NCBI GenBank assembly: GCA_028724245.1
Contig: JAQYDI010000007.1
Span: 1-49,451 of the forward strand
Length of the DNA stretch: 49,451 bases
From: Lachnospiraceae bacterium
GTDB taxonomy: Bacteria > Bacillota > Clostridia > Lachnospirales > Lachnospiraceae
Direction of reading: 5' to 3'
Shown here one piece after another: positions 8,446-16,624 of this stretch; the stretch's first letter is position 1; each line of letters begins with the position of its first letter. The translations under genes were made by a program, and so were the position numbers. The notes beneath the pieces are model-generated. The model saw only the letters and a list, made by a program, of their open reading frames with translations. It had not been told where the DNA came from and searched no databases.

Positions 8446-10335
8446 TTATTTTTTTAATATTTTTTTCATTTTCTTTTTCAATTTACACCAGCCTTTTCCT
8501 AGAAAGCGGCGGACTTTTAACAACAGATTTTCTAATTTCAGATAAATTTTCATAAACTTTTTCGGAGTCCACTGTGTTTCCATAACCAGAATGGATTCTG
8601 CCTCCTGAATCCGAATCTGTTCAAGAGAATCCCCTTCATGGAATAAATGTCTGCTGGTGTGTGGAATACAATCCATTTCAGAATTCATTCTCCATGTACC
8701 GTCCTCACAATACCAGTACTGTGAACTACGTTTGGTCTTTCTCATATACCATCCGGCAAATTCATAGCCAGTCCGCTTAAAACGATTTGCCAGCAGAGCC
8801 CGACAGGGCTGTTCTGTACTGTATTCATTCTGATCCCGGAATTCAAATCCACCTGATTTCGTGACAGACACTATACCATTAACCTCACCCTGACTAACAG
8901 CAGAGTGATATTCCTGTTTCCCGGCATTTTTTCCGAAATAATAAACCTGATATTTCTCGTTGCGCTGCAGGCGGGCCTCTTCATCTTTACCGATTCCCAC
9001 GTAATCAAGAATTCTTTCTGTGGCATGACCATCACAGCTGCTCATAAATTTATTTTTAAAATCAATGATTTCCTGTTTATCAAATCGCTCATCAATATGC
9101 CTGATATAATCAATCATTTCTTCATTGGTTCTGCACAACGGGCCCGGCGTGATTTCATTAAAATCATAATACAGACCTCTGTCATCCATGTATTCTTCCA
9201 AATCAAATACATAAAACAGAAGCGGTCTTTCAAACAGAGAGAATTCGAATGCAACGGACGAATAATCAGTAATACAGATATCACTGACTACCATCAGTTC
9301 ATTGATATCCATCCCACGTCCTCTGGTCATATCATACGCAAATTTATCTCTGTATTTCTCCGGGATTACCGGCAGATTTTTGGCAGTCTGATGGTGTTTG
9401 AATATCAAAAGATAATCATCTCCCAACGCTTCCGCAAATTTTTCAATATCCAATTCATTGGGTGTTACACGATTCGGATCCACACCACGGTAAGTAGGAG
9501 CATATAAAATCAGCTTTTTATTTTTTGCTTCCGGAATTGCCTTATATAATTTTTTATAGCAGTTTTCAATATAATTCTGATCAAAAAACTCATCTGTCCG
9601 ACTGATTCCAATAGGCTGAATAATTCCTGATTTCTTCTCAAGACCCATGAATTCCTCAAAAATCCAGATATCCGCCGGACTGGAAATTGTTACGATAGAA
9701 TATTTATTGTATTCCGGAAATTCTTCCCGGCTGGCTCCGCTCTTAAAACCTTTTTTGCCTACCGTACTGTAACCCAGTTTTTTCAGGACACCGCATCCAT
9801 GCCACAACTGAATCACCTTTGTTTCCGGTCTGATATAAACATATCCGAGAAGATCATTAGATTCATGCACAAACACAGCTTTGGCTGTTGCAAGGTCTTT
9901 GACGAACAGAAGAGCATTTGCATAATATTCAACTGTCGAAACAGTTCCTCTTTTCAATTCATGAAGTTTTAAAATACAGTCATAATTTTTTTCAATTTTT
10001 TTATAAATAAAACGACAGCTCTGATTCAGACCACTTCTGGGCTGCATAAACAGATATTTATTCTCAACAGGAAGATCTCTGTACATGGTATACACTGCCG
10101 GGATCAGATTTTTAATACAGATTCTCTTCAGAATCGTATTATAATTCTTTTCTCCGGGCTGCATATCCAGTACTGTCTGTATGCAATCTGCCACTCCATG
10201 AATATCATCATCCGAAATTGTATCAGATGCAACTATCGTAAACAGTTCTTCGACCGCTTTTTTCTGTTTATTGGATAAAGGCTTCACTTTTTCCAAAGAT
10301 AAGAGTGTTTCATTCAACAGTTCTTTATTAGACAT
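8446..10335 (-). CDS. CDP-glycerol glycerophosphotransferase family protein (TagB/TagF-like) with extra C-terminal domain
   Basis: 629 residues. Residues about 150-440 form the Glyphos_transf GT-B domain: LWHGCG near 178 with the catalytic-region histidine, LYAPTYRG near 277, IFKHH near 311 and DICITDYSSVAFEF near 352. Such enzymes transfer glycerol-phosphate or a related polyol-phosphate from CDP-activated donors to build teichoic-acid-like polymers at the inner face of the membrane. Residues about 460-590 are extra; they include RFKRTGYEFAGWYMRK, which resembles the repeat motif of surface proteins (Flg_new/InlB B type). The C-terminus is strongly basic (GWCKLKKKMKKILKK), a likely membrane-surface anchor. 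ATG 10335 follows AAAGGAG. Third gene of the wall-polymer operon. Confidence 0.88.
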   Translation of the reverse strand: MSNKELLNETLLSLEKVKPLSNKQKKAVEELFTIVASDTISDDDIHGVADCIQTVLDMQPGEKNYNTILKRICIKNLIPAVYTMYRDLPVENKYLFMQPRSGLNQSCRFIYKKIEKNYDCILKLHELKRGTVSTVEYYANALLFVKDLATAKAVFVHESNDLLGYVYIRPETKVIQLWHGCGVLKKLGYSTVGKKGFKSGASREEFPEYNKYSIVTISSPADIWIFEEFMGLEKKSGIIQPIGISRTDEFFDQNYIENCYKKLYKAIPEAKNKKLILYAPTYRGVDPNRVTPNELDIEKFAEALGDDYLLIFKHHQTAKNLPVIPEKYRDKFAYDMTRGRGMDINELMVVSDICITDYSSVAFEFSLFERPLLFYVFDLEEYMDDRGLYYDFNEITPGPLCRTNEEMIDYIRHIDERFDKQEIIDFKNKFMSSCDGHATERILDYVGIGKDEEARLQRNEKYQVYYFGKNAGKQEYHSAVSQGEVNGIVSVTKSGGFEFRDQNEYSTEQPCRALLANRFKRTGYEFAGWYMRKTKRSSQYWYCEDGTWRMNSEMDCIPHTSRHLFHEGDSLEQIRIQEAESILVMETQWTPKKFMKIYLKLENLLLKVRRFLGKGWCKLKKKMKKILKK

Positions 10336-10391
10336 TCCCTACTCCTTTCAAAGGCTGGAAGACAGTCCCCCGCTTCCAGCCCGTTTCCGTG

Positions 10392-10781
10392 TTATTTATT
10401 CAGGTCCCTTTTAATCTTTGTTGTCGAAATTTCAGGTGTTCTGGGCAGATAGACCACTTCACACTGTTCTTTCAGGAAATCAAATTTGCCTTCCCAGTCA
10501 TCCCCCATAACAAATGTATCAATATGGTATTCCTTAACATCTGTTTTCTTCTGGTCCCAGTTTTCTTCCGGAATAACCAGATCTACATAGCGGATTGCTT
10601 CCAGCAGTTTTTTACGTTCTTCGTAGGTAAAATAGCATTTTTTCTGTTTTTCGTTCCAGTTGAATTCATCTGTGGACAGCGCAACGATCAGGTAATCCCC
10701 CAAAGCTTTTGCACGTCTCAGCAGATTGATATGTCCGTAATGCAGCAGGTCAAATGTTCCGTAGGTAATAATTCTTTTCAT
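10392..10781 (-). CDS. tagD: Glycerol-3-phosphate cytidylyltransferase
   Basis: 129 residues, the usual length. Makes CDP-glycerol from CTP and glycerol-3-phosphate, the donor for the two neighbouring polymerase-like enzymes. Nucleotidyltransferase motifs are intact: GTFDLLHYGHINLLRRAK (HxGH) near residue 8, the conserved VMGDDWEGKFD near 91, and the closing RTPEISTTKIK (ISTT motif). ATG 10781 has an AGGAG site. It sits between the two transferase genes in the same direction, with 36 bases to the one and 56 to the other. Confidence 0.95.
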   Translation of the reverse strand: MKRIITYGTFDLLHYGHINLLRRAKALGDYLIVALSTDEFNWNEKQKKCYFTYEERKKLLEAIRYVDLVIPEENWDQKKTDVKEYHIDTFVMGDDWEGKFDFLKEQCEVVYLPRTPEISTTKIKRDLNK

Positions 10782-10817
10782 TTTATACTCCTGTTCCGGC
10801 TCAACACCTTGATTTTT

Positions 10818-13451
10818 TTATAAAATTTTATTTACTTCATCAACCTTTTTCTGGTATTTGATCATTTCTTCATAAATCCGCTTGCAGTTATTATGATCAT
10901 TGAATGCAAAGAAATCGTCCGCACGTCTGCGGTACTCATCTTTCATCTGACATCCATTCTTCATATATTCGCAGAGCAGATCTACCAGCTCGTCATTGTC
11001 ATGACAGATTTCGCCGAAGGCCATTGTATCATAATGGAAGGTTCCTTCTTCATAATGCTGGGGAATATCCTTATGATGCAGATACACCAGAGGCTTACGC
11101 ATATAGGCAAAGTCAAACTGTACTCCGGAGAAGTCCGTTACCATCAGACTGGATTCACGGAAAATCTTCTCATAACTCATGTCACCGGTGGACGGAATGA
11201 TGTCCACATAATCGTTGGTGTCGAAATCCTCTGCCTGAGGACTGACAATGGGATGCAGCACGTAGGAAATACGGTATCCGTACTTTCTGGCAGCTTCAAT
11301 CAGACGCTCATCATTGATCAGACTGTTGTAAACCCGGAAATAATCCGTATGTTTGAAGCTGGGATTGTAATCCCTTGCCACACCCTCATTTTTAGTAACC
11401 AGCATGGCTGACTGCATTCTCCATGTGGGAGAAATCAGAATCACTTTTTTATCTTCATTGATCAATCCATCATATCTGGGTACACCGGTCAGTCTCAGTG
11501 CATCATATCCCACATAATCATAAACGGGCTTTGACAGATTCTCGATCTCATACTTGGAAGCACAGAAATACAGTCTCGTATTGTCACGGAGACGTTTCTG
11601 CGCAATGGCGATTTTCTGTACAGACATACCGTGCTGAACGCAAACAACATGGAATTTGGCCAGATCACGGATATATGCTGACATCTTCATACCCTGATCA
11701 TTGAATGCAAATACGGTAGAATTGGATACGATCATCATATCCGCATACAGGAAGATCAGCCTGTGCTTAAAAGAACCCCTCAGCAACGGTTTATAACCTT
11801 CCTTTTCCAGACGCTTTCTGTCAGGACAGTGCTTGTCGATCAGATAATACTTGTCGATACCGTCATCAAATTGACTTGCATACTTATAAAGGTATTCTGC
11901 GGAATCGCCGCCTTTATAAATCTTATCGTAAAACATCCATATTTTTTTCCTGCCGAAAATCGGTTTTGTAGCATGATAAGCCATACGCAGCAGTGCGCGG
12001 TTACGGATTCCCGGCGTCTTTGAAGTAATCATTTCCAGCAGCACACGGATTTCACGATAAGCGGTATACCAGGGCTTCGACTGGCGGATAAAAATCGTAT
12101 TTTTACTGTGAAATGCAATAAATTTATCAAATCTCCAGTATGCATATTTGACTGCACCGGTCAGACGGCTGGTATGCGACTTATACTCCGGCGCAATAAG
12201 ATATCTGGAATTGCCATATTCCATGACAAACTGCAGCTTCTGTTCTTTCACATCCTGCTTAATCGGTACGGATGCATGGAAAGTAATCCGCTTATAAGCA
12301 GACTGGCCAAAATACTTGGTCAGAGAATAACTCTCATTGTATCTGACCGGATAAAGCCGGTTGTCAAGTTTCACGTAATAATTAACTCGATCTTTGCTGA
12401 AGTATGACGGCACCGACAGATCCATCTCCCAGCGCTGATTCTCATATTCGATAAACATCACGTTAAAACGAATAGAATTGGATGTATTCACAATATACCC
12501 GTCATAGGCCAATGCAAGATGACGGCCGCTGCGCAGATAGTCAAAATCCAGCGAATAGTCATTCTCTTTAATCTGCAGAAACATCCGGATCAGGTTGGTG
12601 TCTTTTGAATAATATTTCTGCTCCGGTTTGTCACAGACGATAATCTCATTGCTGACATATGCCAGAAGCTTCTGGAAATAATCCTTATAATTCTCTGCTT
12701 CCTCTCCTTCCAGCACATGCTTGTTGCGGTTATCTACATTGGCGTTCAGCCTGCACATCATAAAATACATGGCGAAATACTGCAAAAATCTGGGCACTTC
12801 CCCATGCTGCTTCTTTGACGCATCAAACAGCGGAATCATAAAATCCGTAATTGCTTCATGATACCATTCTTTATAATAAACGCCCTGATATAATTCAAAA
12901 TGACAGTCTGCAGGATTAACATAAATATAATTCTTTGAACCGATCCGATAATAATTCATGGATAAAAGAAGTATCTTCAACAGAAAATTCTTCTCGGATT
13001 CAATCCCTTTATCTTCCCAAAGTGATATTATTTTCTCACAATTCGGCACAAACGTACCATTCAGGGTCACCGGAAAGCTGCTCACATCATGTTTCAAATC
13101 CACCGGACCGTCTTCAGTAAATGAGCCGTCTTCACAGGAACACTGCGGACTTTCCAACACGGAAGAATCCAGCTTTTTATTATAGGAAATCAGCCATTCA
13201 TCTGAAATATCCCCTGAAATCTGATTGACTCTTTCCAGAAAATCTTTCGGGAAAGTATCCCCTTCATTCACTACAGTAATATATGATCCCTGTGCTTTCT
13301 GCAGAGCTTTCCCGATTACATGATTCCTCTGATCCGGCAGACCGCTGCGCACCTTCAGAATCTGCAGCGGATATCCTGACTCCTTCAGTTCCTTTAATGT
13401 TTTTTCAGTATTCTCTTCAGCGAAATAAATAACTGTAATCTGTTTTTTCAT
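10818..13451 (-). CDS. Large CDP-glycerol glycerophosphotransferase with N-terminal GT-A-like segment
   Basis: 877 residues. Residues 1 to about 110 look like a shortened family 2 glycosyltransferase: NHVIGKALQKAQGSYITVVNEGDTF, where the usual DxD region is NEGD. A central region of about 350 residues is without a domain I recognise and is predicted mostly beta (SVPSYFSKDRVNYYVKLDNRLY). The last 380 residues are a Glyphos_transf domain: CVQHGMSVQKIA, LISPTWRMQ, HPIVSPQ and VTDFSGVQFDFAYMRKPLVYL. It probably polymerises polyol-phosphate from CDP-glycerol supplied by TagD. ATG 13451 follows AAGGAA; the frame extends upstream to 13496 without support. First gene of the operon, promoter at 13561-13589. 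Confidence 0.87.
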   Translation of the reverse strand: MKKQITVIYFAEENTEKTLKELKESGYPLQILKVRSGLPDQRNHVIGKALQKAQGSYITVVNEGDTFPKDFLERVNQISGDISDEWLISYNKKLDSSVLESPQCSCEDGSFTEDGPVDLKHDVSSFPVTLNGTFVPNCEKIISLWEDKGIESEKNFLLKILLLSMNYYRIGSKNYIYVNPADCHFELYQGVYYKEWYHEAITDFMIPLFDASKKQHGEVPRFLQYFAMYFMMCRLNANVDNRNKHVLEGEEAENYKDYFQKLLAYVSNEIIVCDKPEQKYYSKDTNLIRMFLQIKENDYSLDFDYLRSGRHLALAYDGYIVNTSNSIRFNVMFIEYENQRWEMDLSVPSYFSKDRVNYYVKLDNRLYPVRYNESYSLTKYFGQSAYKRITFHASVPIKQDVKEQKLQFVMEYGNSRYLIAPEYKSHTSRLTGAVKYAYWRFDKFIAFHSKNTIFIRQSKPWYTAYREIRVLLEMITSKTPGIRNRALLRMAYHATKPIFGRKKIWMFYDKIYKGGDSAEYLYKYASQFDDGIDKYYLIDKHCPDRKRLEKEGYKPLLRGSFKHRLIFLYADMMIVSNSTVFAFNDQGMKMSAYIRDLAKFHVVCVQHGMSVQKIAIAQKRLRDNTRLYFCASKYEIENLSKPVYDYVGYDALRLTGVPRYDGLINEDKKVILISPTWRMQSAMLVTKNEGVARDYNPSFKHTDYFRVYNSLINDERLIEAARKYGYRISYVLHPIVSPQAEDFDTNDYVDIIPSTGDMSYEKIFRESSLMVTDFSGVQFDFAYMRKPLVYLHHKDIPQHYEEGTFHYDTMAFGEICHDNDELVDLLCEYMKNGCQMKDEYRRRADDFFAFNDHNNCKRIYEEMIKYQKKVDEVNKIL

Positions 13452-13560
13452 ATTCTTGATTTTCCTTATAATTCCGAAAGCCACCCAGCAGAACATTATA
13501 ATGTTTACTGAATGTTTACTCCATATTTACACATTTTTTAACTTACAGTTTTACACCGTT

Positions 13561-13589
13561 ATTATAAAGGATAGCCCCTGCCGCGTCAA
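13561..13589 (-). promoter_or_regulatory. Sigma-A promoter for the wall-polymer operon
   Basis: On the minus strand TTGACG (13584-13589), 17-base spacer, TATAAT (13561-13566). Predicted start near 13554 gives a leader of about 100 bases before ATG 13451. The DnaA-box array starts only 10 bases upstream of the -35 element. Confidence 0.8.
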
Positions 13590-13598
13590 CATTTTTAA

Positions 13599-13768
13599 TA
13601 ATCCACACTATAAACATAACATTCTCCGGAAGTTTCCACAGTATTCTTTAATTTATCCACTTTTCAACAAGATTTATCCACCAGTTTTGAATGACTTATC
13701 CACTGTATTTATCTGTTTATACACATACCTTTGTGGAAAACTTCCATACTAACATCACTTTATACACG
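13599..13768 (+). other. Phased array of DnaA-box-like sites
   Basis: Sites matching TTATCCACA exactly or with one or two mismatches: TAATCCACA 13599, GTTTCCACA 13632, TTATCCACT 13653, TTATCCACC 13674, TTATCCACT 13696, TTATACACA 13717 and TTATACACG 13760 in one direction, and the reverse site TGTGGAAAA at 13732-13740. Steps from 13632 onward are 21, 21, 22, 21 and 43 bases, so the boxes lie on one face of the helix every two turns. The stretch has no gene. It lies between the wall-polymer promoter and the terminator of the alarmone synthetase gene. Confidence 0.7.
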
Positions 13769-13834
13769 ACATGATGCCATATCATCTGCTGTATAATCCA
13801 CGAGGATAGAATGGAGAACAAACACCAAAAAGAA

Positions 13835-13873
13835 GCCATGACACTGATCTTCTTCCAAAGTCAATGTCATGGC
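13835..13873 (-). terminator. Terminator of the small alarmone synthetase gene
   Basis: GCCATGACA (13835-13843) pairs with TGTCATGGC (13865-13873), extended inside by three more pairs after one mismatch. On the minus strand it is followed by TTCTTTTT. It lies 47 bases after the stop codon. Confidence 0.8.
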
Positions 13874-13919
13874 CCCTCTCTGAATCATCCAATATGATCA
13901 TACTCTCCTGATAACAGGA

Positions 13920-14582
13920 TTAATGAATTTCCGACTCCCTCACAGCACTGGTTGCCTTCAGCTGCTGAACTTCTTCATTCAGTGAAAGCATACGCTGGTC
14001 AAGCTGATCGATGATATCCGCACAATTTTTTAATTCATCATAAATATACTCCGGGGCGTTCCCTTCGAATTTATAATAAATCTTATGTTCCAGACTTGCC
14101 CAGAAATCCATGGCAATCGTCCGAATCTGAATCTCCACTTTGGTCGTTTCCGTACCGGTGGAAAGGTAAATAGGTACCGTCACAACCATGTGAAAGCTTT
14201 TGTACCCATTCTCCTTGGGGTGCTTCATATAATCTTTGATCTTTAAAACAGCTACATCGTCCTGACGGGCAATCATCCCGGCTATACGATAGATATCTGA
14301 AGTAAAGGAGCAGATGATACGGATGCCGGCAATGTCACACAGATACTTTTCCATGTTCTCCAGCGTCGGCTCATATCCGATCCGCTTCAGCTTTCTCGCT
14401 ATGCTGTCAGGCGTCTTAATACGTTGTGTTACATGCTCAATGGGATTATAACGGTGAGAATGAACAAATTCATTGTTCAGGATCTCAATCTTCGTACTGA
14501 TCTCCTTCAGCGCCGAATTATACAGCAGCTGTGTCTTCCGCCATTCTTCCGTCTGGGCAGCAACTTCTTCCTGTATCGTCAT
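13920..14582 (-). CDS. GTP pyrophosphokinase family protein (small alarmone synthetase, RelP/YwaC-like)
   Basis: 220 residues with only the RelA/SpoT synthetase domain: no HD hydrolase, TGS or ACT domain. It transfers pyrophosphate from ATP to GDP/GTP to make (p)ppGpp. Motifs: YNPIEHVTQRIKTPDSI near 43, the substrate loop DIAGIRIICSF near 84, HPKENGYKSFHM near 117, and EIQIRTIAMDFWASLEHKIYYK near 150, which resembles Bacillus YwaC (SasA/RelP) more than SasB from memory. The second ATG (14582) is best placed relative to the GGCGGGGG site. Small synthetases are often induced by cell-wall stress, which fits the neighbouring wall-polymer genes, but this link is inference. Confidence 0.9.
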   Translation of the reverse strand: MTIQEEVAAQTEEWRKTQLLYNSALKEISTKIEILNNEFVHSHRYNPIEHVTQRIKTPDSIARKLKRIGYEPTLENMEKYLCDIAGIRIICSFTSDIYRIAGMIARQDDVAVLKIKDYMKHPKENGYKSFHMVVTVPIYLSTGTETTKVEIQIRTIAMDFWASLEHKIYYKFEGNAPEYIYDELKNCADIIDQLDQRMLSLNEEVQQLKATSAVRESEIH

Positions 14583-14652
14583 GTACATCCCCCGCCTGTT
14601 CTACTGATAAGAAAAGGAACGTCCATAAGATAAGACACCCCCACTGATGTGA

Positions 14653-15345
14653 TTACAGCTGAATATCTTTCAGCAGGTCACCAAGATTTGTGGAAGCTTT
14701 TCCTTTTTCTTTGTAATGGAAAGTTTCTTCCTTGGGAGCTGCTGCTTCTTCTTCCTTCTTTGCATCTTCCAGAACTGCTCTCATGCTGAGGCTGATCTTT
14801 CTCTTTTCATTGGAAAGAACCTTAACGGTTACTTTGTCGCCGACAGCCAGTACATCTTCGGGAGTTTTGATTCTCTTTGTGCTGATCTGGGAAATGTGAA
14901 CCAGACCGCTGATCTTGTCACCCAGGTCGATGAATGCACCGTAAGGCTGCAGGGATTCTACAGTACCTTCCAGTACGCTTCCGACTGTGATTGCTTCAAA
15001 TTTTTTCTTTCTCTCTTCTCTTCTTGCTACTTTCTTGCCGGAAAGAATCAGGCGCTTCTCATCTTCTTTTGCTTCGATGATCATGACATCAACCATCTTG
15101 CCAAGCCATGATTCCAGATCCTCCACATATTCTGTGGAAAGCTGAGATGCGGGGATAAATCCGCGTACGCCGTCAATATATGCAACAACACCGCTCTTTA
15201 CAACACCGGCGATTTCTACGGTGATTACGGTATTGGCTTTCATCTTTTCTTCAAAACCTGCCCAGACAGAGTTTGTTTCAGCAGCAGTTTCTTCTGTTTC
15301 TTCGGTAACTTCTTCAGTAACTTCTTTTACGATTTCTTCGCTCAT
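14653..15345 (-). CDS. S1 RNA-binding domain protein (two S1 domains)
   Basis: 230 residues. An acidic N-terminus rich in Glu/Thr/Val is followed by two S1 domains: a divergent one (ANTVITVEIAGVVKSG, then GVRGFIPASQLS) and a canonical one (GSVLEGTVESLQPYGAFIDL, then GLVHISQIS). The tail is charged. It is much shorter than ribosomal protein S1 of enterobacteria and has the two-domain build seen in clostridial S1-like proteins; it probably helps mRNA binding or translation. The second ATG (15345) is preferred because AGGAGG lies 9 bases ahead, against 3 for ATG 15351. Promoter at 15382-15410. Confidence 0.88.
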   Translation of the reverse strand: MSEEIVKEVTEEVTEETEETAAETNSVWAGFEEKMKANTVITVEIAGVVKSGVVAYIDGVRGFIPASQLSTEYVEDLESWLGKMVDVMIIEAKEDEKRLILSGKKVARREERKKKFEAITVGSVLEGTVESLQPYGAFIDLGDKISGLVHISQISTKRIKTPEDVLAVGDKVTVKVLSNEKRKISLSMRAVLEDAKKEEEAAAPKEETFHYKEKGKASTNLGDLLKDIQL

Positions 15346-15381
15346 TTTCATATACCTCCTGATAAAACTCGCGTAATTTTA

Positions 15382-15410
15382 ATTATACCATCAAATGCTG
15401 TGAATGTCAA
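15382..15410 (-). promoter_or_regulatory. Sigma-A promoter for the S1-domain gene
   Basis: On the minus strand a consensus TTGACA (15405-15410), 17-base spacer, TATAAT (15382-15387). It is one of the strongest promoters in the window, fitting a highly expressed RNA-binding protein. Confidence 0.85.
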
Positions 15411-15448
15411 AACAACATTTCCCCGGATTTTTTCTGTTCTTCTGTTTT

Positions 15449-16624
15449 TTAATCGTTCTTTTTCTGTTTTTCACGATATTCTGCAAGTACCTGCTGAATT
15501 CTCACCTCGGGATGCAGCAGATCATGAATACTGATATCATGATTCAGCGTATCGATGATCAACGCCAGATATCTGCTCATATCTACACTTACATAATAAG
15601 GACGTGAAAGCAGCTCTTCCTTCTGATAGATCAGATTGGTCGTCAGAATACGGTCAATCAGCCCTTCTTCATAATAGGTATCGAATTTGGCCATACCGTT
15701 GGTAAACAGACCGAAGGTTGCACAGACAAATACTTTCCTTGCCTTGCGCCGCTTCAGTTCTCTGGCCACATCCAGCATGCTTTCTCCGGAAGAAATCATG
15801 TCATCAATAATCAGAACATCTTTGCCTTCCACAGAGCTTCCCAGGAATTCATGAGCGACGATCGGATTGCGCCCGTTTACAATTTTTGTATAATCTCTTC
15901 TCTTATAAAACATGCCCACATCAAGTCCCATGTTGTTGGCATAATAGACAGCCCGCCCCATGGCTCCTTCATCAGGGCTGATGATCATCATATGATCGCT
16001 GTCGATCTGCAGATCGGGTTCAACCTCCAGAAGCGTCTGAATAAACTGCAGACTGCACTGTACATTCTCAAATCCATTCAGCGGAATCGCATTCTGGATC
16101 CGGGGATCATGGGCATCAAATGTCAGGATATTATCCACACCCATGGAAACCAGTTCCTGCAGTGCAAGCGCACAGTCCATAGACTCTCTGCCGCTGCGTC
16201 TGTGCTGCCTGCTTTCATATAAAAACGGCATAATCACCGTAATACGTCTTGCTTTGCCTCCAACTGCCGCAATAACCCTCTTCAGATTGGAAAAATGATC
16301 ATCCGGAGACATATGATTTACCTTGCCGCAAAGAGAATATGTCAGACTGTAATTGCATACATCGACCATGATATAAAGATCATCGCCCCGAACCGACTGT
16401 GTCAGTTCGCCTTTGCCTTCTCCGCTTCCGAAACGCGGTGTTTTTGCCTCAATAATATAAGAATCACGTTCATAACCGCTGACGGAAAGACCATCTCCCC
16501 GGTGCATTCTTTCCTTACGCCTTTCGATCAGGGTCTTTTCCACCTTTTCCATCAGAGGCATGCATCCTTCAACCGGAATCAGGCCCAGTCTGCCGACAGG
16601 AATCGTATTAAATGTATTAGCCAT
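15449..16624 (-). CDS. prs: Ribose-phosphate pyrophosphokinase (PRPP synthetase), long form
   Basis: 391 residues, against about 315 for the classical enzyme. Makes PRPP from ribose-5-phosphate and ATP for purine, pyrimidine, His and Trp synthesis. Visible motifs: FLYESRQHRRSGRESMDCAL (the usual YARQDRK region, altered), LTFDAHDPRIQN (divalent-metal/ribose site), ISPDEGAMGRA, and the PRPP-binding loop VLIIDDMISSGESM. An N-terminal extension of about 60 residues precedes the core. The ATG at 16624 has an AGGAGAG site and lies 8 bases inside the end of the helicase-loader gene, so it is translationally coupled to replication genes. Confidence 0.88.
   Translation of the reverse strand: MANTFNTIPVGRLGLIPVEGCMPLMEKVEKTLIERRKERMHRGDGLSVSGYERDSYIIEAKTPRFGSGEGKGELTQSVRGDDLYIMVDVCNYSLTYSLCGKVNHMSPDDHFSNLKRVIAAVGGKARRITVIMPFLYESRQHRRSGRESMDCALALQELVSMGVDNILTFDAHDPRIQNAIPLNGFENVQCSLQFIQTLLEVEPDLQIDSDHMMIISPDEGAMGRAVYYANNMGLDVGMFYKRRDYTKIVNGRNPIVAHEFLGSSVEGKDVLIIDDMISSGESMLDVARELKRRKARKVFVCATFGLFTNGMAKFDTYYEEGLIDRILTTNLIYQKEELLSRPYYVSVDMSRYLALIIDTLNHDISIHDLLHPEVRIQQVLAEYREKQKKND

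Noticed and set aside
13599-13768. Chromosomal origin of replication
   Set aside because: The DnaA-box array is strong, but dnaA, dnaN, recF and gyrase genes are absent and no clear AT-rich unwinding element with ordered repeats stands beside it. Kept as a cluster and not called oriC.
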